The notes beneath the pieces are model-generated. The model saw only the letters and a program-made list of their open reading frames with translations. It had not been told where the DNA came from and searched no databases. A program made the translations under genes and the position numbers. DNA of 64,000 nucleotides from Azolla caroliniana (Eukaryota; Polypodiophyta), in NCBI GenBank assembly GCA_043228905.1, contig JBHGNT010000010.1:10292001-10356000 (forward strand), written 5' to 3'. Shown here piece by piece: positions 19,725-29,548 of the stretch (positions are counted from its first letter, which is position 1; every line of letters begins with the position of its first letter).

Positions 19725-22700
19725 CTAATTCGGAACCGGTCCCACTAGACCCCTATCCGGATTGTGGTCCTTGTCGGCCGCTGGACCGCTTGTTGTCACT
19801 TCTGACTTACCGGTGTCCGGTTCTGTGTCGCCCTTCACTTGTTCAAATGGGTTTCTTGGCATGGGTCCATTGTATGGTTTGAGTCGGAACCCATTGACCC
19901 ATTTATCCAGAACTTCGCCGGCGAGTGTCCCTAATTGGTAGGAACCGTTGAACTCTCACATAATCCAGTATGGTCCGGTCCACCGAAACCGTAGTTTTCC
20001 CGGCATCTTACCCATCCGAGTCTGGAACATGAGTACCGGCTTACCGATTCTGAACATCTTTCCGTTCCCTTTTCGGTGACGATCCATGAACGCTTTCCTT
20101 CGCCGTTGCTCTAGTTCTAGCTGCATGATGTTGGCTAGCCGGTGTTCTTCCAATTCGCATAGCGCGTTTAACCGGATAGCTTCCGATTCCTTCTCATTTA
20201 GGCGTTCCCGAATTTGTATTCGTAAACTCGATACTTGGAACTCTACCGGCATCACTGCTTCCAATCCAAACGCTAGGCGGAACGGTGTTGTGCGGATACT
20301 TGTCTTATATGCTGTTCGGTAGGCCCAGAGTGCACTGTGTAGCTTTGTATCCCAACTCGTCTGGTTCTCATTGACGATTTTCCGCAGGATATTCTGTAGT
20401 GTTTTATTTGTTGACTCTGCTAATCCGTTGGCTTGCGGATAATAAGGAGTGCTCCGTTTGTGCACCACCGCATAAAATGTCGTCAAACTTTCCACTACTT
20501 GCCCTAAGAAGTGCCCACCTTGGTCACTTATGAGCTCTATCGGACATCCATATCAGCACTAGATGCATTCATATAAAAAATTTGCCGTGGATGCCGCGGT
20601 GTTGTCCTGTAGTGCTTTCGCTTCCACCCATTTCGTGCAGTAATCCGTAGCGACGATCACGTACCGGTTGCTGGTTCTCATTGCCGGTGGTTTGAACGGA
20701 CCGACAAAATCTAGCCCCCATTTCTGAAATGGTTCTAACGGTAGCACGGGCTGGTGAGGCATTCTGGCTCGTTCGGTTGGTTGGCCCATTCATTGACATA
20801 GGTCACATTCTTTAGCGTACCGGACTACATCCCTTCAATGTTGTCGGCCACCATAGTTCACTCTGCCATATTTTCCTTGCCGTAGCATCTCCGGCATAAT
20901 GTCCTCCAGCCACGCTGCAGTGTGCTTCACGCAATATTATTTCCTTTTCGTCGTTGCGCACTGCACGCCGCCATATGCCATCTACACCGTTGTGGTACAT
21001 GGTGTCCTGTAATAGACAGAAGTGTCGGCTTTGAACTGCTAAGCATTTCCTCTCGTCTCTGTTCATCTCCTCTGGAGGTAAACCGGTGCTCAGAAATTGG
21101 TGCATGTTGGTAAACCACTTATCTTCCTCTACGACCATACTATCGGATGCCGTTTCTGCTGTGACTCTAAACAACTCGGTATCCGGTAAGTCGTTTGGGA
21201 CTCCGTCACTGGTTTCGCCAGAATCTAACCGGCTTAAATAGTCTGCTACCGCATGTTGTATGCCGGGTTAGTGGAATATCTCGAACTCGAATTCTTGCAA
21301 TAGTAACGTCCACCGAGCCAGCTTACCGGTGAGTGATGCTTTCGACACCAAATAGAGGAGCGTCGAATGATCTACGTGAAAGGAAAATTTCTTTCCCAAC
21401 AGATAGTGTTTAAACTTGGTGACACTGTAGATCATACCCAAGGCCTCCCTTTCCGTTGTGGAATAATTCCGTTCCGCTTGGGACAGCTTCCGGCTGGCAT
21501 AATAGACTGGCCGGTACCATTACGGTTCTGTCAGTTGCATCAGTGCACTCCCGATTGCGATGTCGGACGCGTCAACAAACACATGGAACTCTTGGCACCA
21601 ATCCGGAGGTTGCACCACCAACGCTTGTGACAACAGTACTTTTAGTGCCCGGTAAGCCTGGTCTTCTGTGTCCGTCCATCGGAACGGTCTCCGATGTACT
21701 GTGGCATGCAGTGGTGTAGCCAGGTCTGCCAGATACCGGAGCATTCTGCTATGCCACCGAATTTGTCCTAAGAACCGGCTTAGTGCCTTTGTCGTGGCTG
21801 GTGCCGGTGCCTCCAGGATTGCTTTTACTTTGTCCAGATCCACTGCGATACCGTTCTTGCTTACTATGTGGCCTAGTAACGCTCCGCTGGTTACTCTGAA
21901 CACACATTTTGCCGGGTTCAGGATTAGTCGGTAAACCCTACATTTTTCTAGGCATAGTCGGAGGTGCTGAAGGTGATCCCCTTCCTGGCTATAAACAACG
22001 AAGTCACCCAAGAACACTTGCATGAATGCCGGAATGAATTCCCCGAAAATTTCCATGATGATCCGCTGGAAGGTTGCCGATACCGTTTTCAGTCCGAACA
22101 TCATAACTACGGCAACAAAGACTCCCCATTCGGTGACAAAAGCGGTTTTCTCCTGGTCAATGGGATGCATCCAAATCCAATTATAGCTACTGAAACCATC
22201 CAGAAAACTGTACACCTTATGACCGGCGACCGCATCCAGGACTCCATCTGTGAATGGAAGTGGGAAGGCGTCCGTTACCGTAGCCGCATTCAATTTCCGG
22301 TAGTCGACACACACTCTGATCTTATCGTTCTTTTTGGGTACTACCACTATCGGGCTGAGCCATGTGGCTTTCTTTACCGGTCGGATGAAGCCCACTCTTA
22401 GCAACTTGTCGATTTCTTCTTTGACTTTTGCTGCATAATTCGGGTTCATCCGGTAACGTCATTGCGCTACTGGTTTGGCGTCTTTACTCAGATGTATCTG
22501 GTGTTGATATAACTGAGGATCGAGTCCCGGCATGTCCTCATAGGACCATGCAAACACATCGCGAAATTCTTTTAGGAGTGTGATCATTGCCGTTTTGTTC
22601 TCCGAAGTCATTTCCTTGGCAATGTGCACCGGTCTTGTGTCCTCTATGGTACCTAGGTTTACCTCTTCTAGTTGGGATGCTTTCACACGCTATGATACTG

Positions 22701-23226
22701 CCATTTCTTTTTCCAGTGCCTCTTGTGCTTGCCGTAATTCCCGGATTGCTTCTTTATCCGGTTCCTCGTCGGTCACGTCCGGTTGCAGTATGTATGGTGA
22801 CACTGCTTCAGCTACATCAATCTCGAAAAAAGGTACGATCTTCGGATTTTCCTGTAAGTATTGATCGACCTCTTCGTCTGCCAATCCTTCCAGCATGTTG
22901 ACACATTCCACATATAGTGGCGTTGACTCCTTGCCGGTACCGGGTCATGGTTGAGTCGGTACTGTACTTTCGCTTTTCCACGCCGGAACTTAATTATATT
23001 CTTCCTCCAGTTTTGCTTTATGTGTGTTGTTTTTAACCAAGGGCATCCCAACAATAGTGGGTAAGCTCCCTGAGCCTGTAGCTGGAGAACTACTGCGGAA
23101 ATGCGAAATGTGTGACCTCCGATGGTCACTTCTAGATCACGTATTAGTCCGGTCGGTCGTACTGAGCTTGTGTCCGCCATCCGAAGCCAAAACGGGCAGG
23201 GTTCCCAGTCATGGATTCCTAGAGTG
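19725..23226 (-). pseudogene. OTA2 protease end, RT, RNase H and integrase (decayed)
   Basis: The segment begins at the CHR insertion with GIHDWEPCPFW and continues through RT (FLGDFVVYS in place of FLDDF, so the first catalytic Asp is Gly), RNase H (FVDASDIAIGSALMQL) and integrase (HCSVAGGHYAGDATARKIW, LDFVGPFK, ISDQGGHF, NGLAES). Stops replace Arg, Trp, Lys or Gln codons at many places, for example near 20565, 20795, 21270, 21540, 22460 and 22692. Frameshifts occur near 20820 and 22950. Non-functional. Confidence 0.9.
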
Positions 23227-23670
23227 TGTCAAGATTCGAACTATTGACATGACCATGTTATAATGGAGTGTTATTTGTTAACCACACATCTAGCATATAA
23301 TCATGTATATACTTCCTCATTGTAGGTTTTAGCTAGCATCATGTGCATAATTCCTCCCTTGTATTATTTACACTTGTCACATGTATGCGTACCTACTGCC
23401 TACATGCTCTATTGTATCACATGCGTGCAACAGGTATGCATGCCACTTAGTATAAATAGTTGAGTTCACGTTGAAGGAATTCAACGTGAACAACGCCAGT
23501 CATGGACATATCAATCTAGTATTCCCATTTCGCCCATCCTCTCTCCTTGATCTTCATCTCTATCTTTATGCTCTTGTGTCATTCCTTGTCTTAAGTTCCT
23601 CGTGTCGTCGCTCCGTCATAGCCTCATCATCCATGCTCCATCTTAGTCCGCGCTTGGTGTGTCCGTGATA
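23227..23670 (+). repeat. CHR 5' LTR (444 bp)
   Basis: TGTCAAGATTCGAAC to GTCCGTGATA. The first 210 bp match the 3' LTR exactly. TATA box TATAAATA is at 23451-23458, followed directly by the hairpin at 23464. Confidence 0.92.
23464..23491 (+). other. Perfect 12-bp hairpin just after the TATA box, 5' LTR of CHR
   Basis: GTTCACGTTGAA, loop GGAA, then TTCAACGTGAAC. It would sit at the 5' end of the transcript, and again in the 3' R region. The 3' LTR copy keeps pairing with a swapped base pair. Confidence 0.9.
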
Positions 23671-23889
23671 GTTTGTTCACCTTCCAACTAGAAGCATCAC
23701 TCGTCTCTGTCATCGCCCTTGCTTCTAGAGTTACCATTGTCACCGTACCATCATCAACATCGCTTCATTTCCTATCTTCCTCGCCATTTCTATCTCCTAG
23801 TTTCTTCTCATCATTTTCATTGGCTTTATATTTCTCCTCATCATTGTCTCTATTTTTTAGTTTCTTTCCCGTTCCCGTTCCCGTTGGTG
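23671..23889 (+). other. CHR leader
   Basis: T/C-rich sequence without a recognisable coding region. No TGGTATCAGAGC-type primer-binding site follows the LTR (it reads GTTTGTTCACC). Confidence 0.55.
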
Positions 23890-24463
23890 TTCGTGTTCCA
23901 GTTCCCAATGAGGGCCGCATGGTCGCTCACGCCTGTTTGTGTTTGAGTTCCCAGTGAGGCCGCATGGTCGCTCACTCCCATTCGTGTTTGAGTTCCCGGT
24001 GACGGCCGCATGGTCGCTCACTCCCGTTCGTGTTCCAGTCTCCGGCGAGGACCGACATTGTCGCTCATGCCCATTGGGGTTCATGTTCCAGTTCTCGGTG
24101 AGGACCACACATGGTCGCTAACTCCCGTTCGTGTTCCAGTCTTCAGTGAGGACCCACATGGTCTCTCATTCCAGTTATTTTTCATGTTCCACATCCCGGC
24201 GATGACCGACATGGTTGCTCATGCCCATTACGGTTCATGTTCCAGTTATCGGTGAGGACCACACATGGTCGCTCACGCCCGTTGGTGTTCATGTTCCAAT
24301 TCTAGGTGAGGACCACACATGGTCTCTCATGCCTGTTGGTGTTTGTGTTCTCTGTGAGGACCGCACATGGTTACTCACACCCGTTTGTATTCATATTCCA
24401 GGTCCTGGCAAGGACCACACATGGTCACTCATGCCTCTTGGTGTTCATGCTCCCCGTGAGGAC
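23890..24463 (+). repeat. Minisatellite of about 52-57 bp units in CHR, left part
   Basis: About 11 diverged units built on GAGGACCACACATGGTCGCT, then CACKCCCGTT, then GTGTTCATGTTCCAG. Reading frames through it are by-products of the repeat. OTA3 inserted in the array; about two more units continue at 39959. Confidence 0.85.
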
Positions 24464-24893
24464 TGTTGTCCGCCGGAATAGTAACTGACAAACAAAAGCG
24501 TAGGAATAAGAAACTATATAAAAGCATAACGCATGTAACGGTTCACGCAGGAAGCGCGAACGGCTAATTAGACCCTGCATATATAAAGGGCAGAAAACCT
24601 CTTATGGGCGTGCGTGTAATTTTGGGAATGTAAAGAACGCCTGATAATAGAATTCTATCTTCTCTGATTTTCTGTGTATAGCTGCGGCTAATTCAGTGTC
24701 GGTGTCTCGGATACTTAAGCGTGGTAGTACGTAAGTGTAACCTTTGATAGGGATTCGGTTATAGCCATCTTCCCTTATACGCGGAGAGGTTCTCCCATTA
24801 CACATTACGCTTAAACCCCTGTTCGTTGTTCCACACCCACCTTGAGGTCTAGGTCGAAGGACTGACCACGGACCGTGTTCCTAAACGACAACA
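24464..24893 (+). repeat. OTA3 5' LTR (430 bp), also the empty-site reference for GYP1b
   Basis: TGTTGTCCGCC to CGACAACA. It contains the uninterrupted sequence GTAGTACGTAAGTG near 24723-24736, which GYP1b interrupts in the 3' LTR. Confidence 0.92.
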
Positions 24894-24897
24894 CTTT

Positions 24898-24916
24898 TGG
24901 CACGCCCGGTGATCTG
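24898..24916 (+). promoter_or_regulatory. OTA3 primer-binding site
   Basis: TGGCACGCCCGGTGATCTG starts 4 nt after the LTR. The TGGCACGCCC core also occurs in inverse orientation at the 3' end of this element (32520-32528). Confidence 0.7.
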
Positions 24917-24941
24917 TGTTTCCTCACAGACGAGCAACAAC

Positions 24942-25356
24942 GAATGGATGTTTAGCCACAGACGACTCAGAGAACCAACACGACAAGACCGGCCAATAAC
25001 AAGGTCCATCACACGCCAGGCAGAAGAACGCGCATGGCAAAAGCCACGCATCAACGACCTCAGTACTACCTGCCGTGAGTGCAAAGGGGATTCTTCGCTC
25101 CCCAAATACCTCGACGAGACGCGGGGACCACGCTCACCACAGCCACCCTGTGACCTTTCTCGATCCGCCGTAGCTCCCACTATGGCCTTTGCCTACCCCC
25201 GCTTTAACGACGAAACCGACGCCGCAACTCATATTCGCATGTTCTTGAATGTCTGGAATGCGAACCACATGGCGCAGAATCTCTCCGAGACGGTGACACA
25301 GCAATCGAAAATGACAGAGTTCGGATTAACATTAGATGGGCGTGCGGCGTTCTGGC
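24942..25356 (+). pseudogene. OTA3 gag, N-terminal part
   Basis: Open frame through DAATHIRMFLNVWNANHMAQ and MTEFGLTLDGRAAFW, matching gag of OTA1 (EANHASQRL, AEFGVTLEGPAARW). It is interrupted by the solo LTR directly after Trp and resumes with HSQMDLPAITTFDEL at 25890. Confidence 0.82.
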
Positions 25357-25581
25357 TGTTGTAGGTTTTAGGGTTAGGGTTAAGGACGATGATGATTATC
25401 AATGAGAAAGATAGACATGGCATAATAGCGAAGATAATGGAGAGTATGATGGTAAGAGAGATTGGCATGAAGATGTTGAGAATCGTTGAGAAGCATTGTG
25501 GGGTGGGGGGTGGTGCCTAGAATGGCTCCACCCCCCTCCCAAGGGGGTTCAACGTTGAGGGAGAGAGATAGGAAGAGAGAT

Positions 25582-25617
<36 letters not shown>

Positions 25618-25885
25618 GATTCCCCTTTCATTCATTCCCCATAAGGGGGTTAAATAGTACAAGAGGGGGTAGATACAAAGGGGTGTAAGCCCCCTAGAGC
25701 ATTCATACTGGACACTCACTCATACCTCCTCGTATCCATCCACATGCACACACGTGTGCATGTGTTCACATACGTATCGACTCACAATTACATTTATGCC
25801 CCCTACACATACACAACAACATTATGATAACATTCGACCCTCGCTCATCACACTTGACTCTCTGTACATCTCGTACGAGGTAACA
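25357..25885 (-). repeat. Solo LTR (529 bp) related to the LARD LTR
   Basis: Plus-strand ends are TGTTGTAGG and GAGGTAACA. Target duplication CTGGC is at 25352-25356 and 25886-25890. The segment from about 25494 (GTGGGGTGGGGGGTG, GCCTAGAATGGC) matches the LARD LTR, but this copy has about 140 bp extra at the left. By analogy with the LARD TATA box (see there) the promoter is on the minus strand. No internal region, so it arose by LTR-LTR recombination or inserted as such. A (GA)n run lies near 25588-25612. Confidence 0.85.
25505..25536 (-). other. U5-type hairpin in the solo LTR
   Basis: Arms GGGGGGTGGTGCC and GGCTCCACCCCCC around loop TAGAAT, with one mismatch in 13 pairs. Same loop and position as the LARD hairpin. 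Confidence 0.75.
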
Positions 25886-25890
25886 CTGGC

Positions 25891-26745
25891 ATTCACAGAT
25901 GGACTTACCAGCCATAACAACCTTCGATGAGCTGTAGTCCGCTTTCTTGCGATTCTTCCATCGGAGGGTTCCACAACACGAGATTCTTGGGCAGTTTTAT
26001 ACAATTAAGCAACTACCGACCAAGACGATAGCGGACTTCAACTTACGTTTCCAAAATTTACGACGGAAACTGGAACGAAGCCCCATGGAGGAGGAGGCTT
26101 GGGAGACATTTCTGGTAGCTTTACGCCGGCCCATCTGGGCAATGCTCAACAACAATAGCGTGAAAGGGGAGACGGAGGATATGGTAATTGAACGAGCGTT
26201 ACAGCTCGAGTTGGATGACGAGGAGGAAAGGTTTTCGATGTCATCCTTACGACAAGCGTTACCTCAGGATGAGGAACGCCAATTTCGTCAAGCAATCCAG
26301 TGCACGATTTGCTTGAACTCGGGGCATTCCGTGGTGGAGTGCAATATGCGAATCCACTGCCCAATCTGCCACTCGAAGGTTCACACAGTCGACCAATGCG
26401 AGTACAATATGTTAAACAGAGCCACCCCCGCGGTCCGCAGCATGGACACACAACGTCAACCGCACCAGGTTGAACAAAGGAGGCAAGAAGACCGACCTCG
26501 ATATAAGGATCGCAACCCGTGGGAGGACTGGTACAACTGGAATCGCTGGAATCACAACGAGTTTGAGGAGGACGACCCAGAGGACGAGGATTATCGTGGA
26601 CATCCGAGTTACGCCAAAGGGGGTCGGCGCTACAAACATCAACGCCCGACAAACAAACGGGGCGGCTTCAAAGGCTATCGGGGTAAGCCTCGGCAATATA
26701 GGGATCACCGGAGTTACGACGAAAGCTCGGGGGATGAGCGGCACC
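25891..26745 (+). pseudogene. OTA3 gag, C-terminal part with two zinc knuckles
   Basis: It continues TTFDEL, a TAG near 25938, then FLRFFHRRVPQHEILGQFYT, NFRLRF... and two CCHC knuckles (CTICLNSGHSVVEC, CPICHSKVHTVDQC). A basic Arg/Tyr/Asp-rich stretch leads into the deletion junction near 26745. The third knuckle (CYYC...) seen in OTA1 and OTA4 is missing. Confidence 0.87.
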
Positions 26746-29407
26746 AAGAACGACGACAAAACCTGTCCAACAGCGCCGCTCCCGCATGAACCCCAATTAC
26801 GCGACCCGTGTGAAAGAAGAAATTGACAAGCTCTTGAGGGCGGGGTTCATACGGCCAGTTAAACAAGCGACATGGCTGAGCCCGATAGTGGTTGTCCCAA
26901 AGAAAAATGGAAAAATACGGGTATGCGTAGATTACCGAAAATTAAACGCTGTAACCATTACAGACGCATTTCCCTTACCCTTCACCGATAGCGTGCTGGA
27001 CGCCGTCGCAGGCCATGAGATGTACAGTTTCTTAGATGGCTTCAGTGGCTATAACCAAGTACGCATGCACCCCGAGGACCAGGAGAAGACGGTGTTTGTC
27101 ACGGACTGGGGAGTATATGTGACGGTCGTCATGATGTTCGGGCTAAAGACAACGCCGACCACATTTCAACGAATGATTACGGAGATCTTTGGGGAATACA
27201 TTCCGGCGTTCATGCAAGTCTTTCTAGACGATTTTGCGGTATATGGGCAAACAAAAGACCATTTTACACACTTACGTCTGTGCTTGGAATGTTGCCGCAC
27301 CACACGCTTAAGCCTGAATCCCGCGAAATATGCCTTCGGCGTGACCAGCGGGACTCTCCTAGGCCACATAGTCAGCACAGAGGGAATAGCGGTCGACCCA
27401 AACAAGATCTCCGCGATTACGCAAGCTAAAACTCCGACAAACGCCAAATCACTTAGCCGATTTTTGGGACAAATACGGTGGCATAGTCGGATGTTACGGT
27501 ATTTGGCGGACTTCGCCACGCCACTACACGCTGCCGTACATCGAACCCCTTTCCAATGGACTGCAACAGAGGATAAGGCCTATGAGGCACTTAAGATAAT
27601 GCTCACACAGGCCCCCGTCGTACAACCTCCAATTTGGGCGAAGCCATTCCACGTGTTCGTTGACGCCTCGGACATAGCAATAGGAAGCGCGCTAATGCAG
27701 CTCACCGAACCAAACTAGTACAGGCCAGTATACTACGCAAGTCGTAAATTGTCAGCAGCAGAGCGTAACTATTCCACAACAGAGCAGGAGGCGCTAGGGA
27801 TGATCTATAGCATCAATAAATTCCGACACTATTTATTAGGAAGGAAATTCACATTCCACGTGGATCATTCGGCATTATTGTATTTGGTGGAGAAACAAGC
27901 CCTGACAGGAAAATTGGCGCGATGGATGCTGCTGCTCCAGGAATTCGAGTTCGTAATTCAGCACCGACCAGGGATGCAACACGCATTGGCGGATTTTTTG
28001 AGCAGACTTGAGAATGGAGAAACAGTACAGAAAGACGACGATGATTTTCCGGATGCCGACATCTGGCGAGTAGCGACACTTGCAGAAAAAACGGAATCCA
28101 CCTTTCCGGACCGATGGCTTATGGACTACAGGACTGCCTCCACCACAACTACGCACGGACGAGAAGAAACGACTAGCCGTCTGAAGCCATCAGTTCTGCC
28201 TCCTCAAAGGAATTTTATATCACAATGGAAGTGACGGCATTTGGCGACGTGGGGTCCGTTAGGATGAGAAGGAAGCAGTTTTACGGGAGGCACACTGCGG
28301 CACGGCCGGCGGCCATTACGCGGGCGATGTGACAGCCCGCAAAGTATGGCAGGCGGGCTTATGGTGGCCAACAACGTAGAAGGACGCATCCGAGTATTGT
28401 AGAAAGTGTGATTTGTGCCAGCGGATGGGTCAGCTCGGGGAGCACGCAAGGATGCCACACCAGCCCGTATTATCGCTAGAACCCTTCCAAAAGTCGGGAT
28501 TGGATTTTGTAGGGCCCTTCACACCAGCAGCGGCCCGTACGGGCAATAAATACATATTGGTAGCCACGGATTACTGCACCAAATGGGTAGAAGCAAAGGC
28601 ACTACGTGAAAATACGGCGGTCGTCACAACCAAATTTCTTTACGAGCACATTTGGTGCCGGATCGGCTGTCCTATTGAGCTCATCAGTGATCAGGGGAGC
28701 CACTTCCTCAATACGGTGGTTCGGGAACTAACACAGTATTACGCAGTAGTCCACAAGAAGAGCACGACATATTACCCGCAAGCGAATGGATTAGCGGAAT
28801 CCACGAACAAAACATTACAGACCATTTTGAAGAAAACCGTCAATGAAAATAGAACGGACTGGGATACCAAACTCTAGAGTGCGTTATGGGTGTACAAAAC
28901 TAGTTACAAAACAAGCATACAGTCAACACCGTTCCGACTAGCGTTTGGACTAGAGGCTGTGATGCCGGTCGAATTTTAGGTACCTAGTTTGCGCATTCAG
29001 GTACGGAACCGATTATCAGAAGCCAAGTCGAGGAGGAACGGCTCTACCAACTCCTCGAACTAGGGGAAAAACGCGTCCACAGCATGGTTGTGTTGGAACA
29101 GGAACAACGACGGCGTAAAGCATTTGTTGATTGACATTGGAGCGCAAGGGAAAAGGAGTTCGCCGTGGGCCGAGCGGTGCTAGTTTTTCAAACGTGCATG
29201 GGCCATATGTCGGGGAAGTTACGGTTCTGCTGGACCAGCCCATACTGGATAATTGGAGCGGAACAGAGCACGTTCCAACTAGGAACGCTATCTGGAGAAA
29301 TAGTACGGCAAAAAGTGAATGGGTTTCAGCTCAAATCTTACCTGGGTCCTACGCCACCTAACCCATTCACCGCCGAACGGGACAAAGCCGGAGAACCCGC
29401 AGCGTAA
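26746..29407 (+). pseudogene. OTA3 RT, RNase H and integrase (decayed)
   Basis: Homology starts abruptly at KPVQQRRSRMNPNY, the N-terminal edge of RT. RT shows PKKNGKIRVCVDYRKLN and VFLDDFAVYG. TAG replaces Trp at 27716. RNase H (FVDASDIAIGSALMQL, STTEQEALGMIYS) runs to about 28130, where sequence is lost or frameshifted. Integrase resumes near 28238 (HCGTAGGHYAGDVTARKVW, CDLCQRMGQ, LDFVGPFTP, ISDQGSHF, NGLAEST). Further TAG codons lie near 28252, 28377, 28876 and 28978, followed by frameshifts to 29407. Confidence 0.88.
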
Positions 29408-29462
29408 AATGGACAGCCCCATTTGTACTATAATGTAAAAATAGGTTGTAAATAACCGTTAC

Positions 29463-29494
<32 letters not shown>

Positions 29495-29502
29495 AGAGAA
29501 GA
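29463..29502 (+). other. OTA3 internal purine tract between pol and ORF3
   Basis: Two long A-runs joined by G, then GAGAAGA: about 40 nt of pure purine, 46 bp before the ORF3 start at 29549. Same place as in OTA1 and OTA4. Confidence 0.85.
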
Positions 29503-29548
29503 TAGCGACTATTGAAACAACTAAAGGCATGCACAAAAAGAAACCACG

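Noticed and set aside
23890-24463. Possible CRISPR-like array
   Set aside because: Units are diverged throughout, with no constant repeat and variable spacer pattern, and the context is a plant retrotransposon; it is a minisatellite.
25370-25390. Interstitial telomere repeat
   Set aside because: Only about two and a half imperfect TTTAGGG-like units, inside an LTR; too short to mean a telomeric origin.
29147-29407. Separate short ORFs at the end of OTA3 pol
   Set aside because: They are frameshifted pieces of the integrase C-terminal region and the pol tail, collinear with OTA4.
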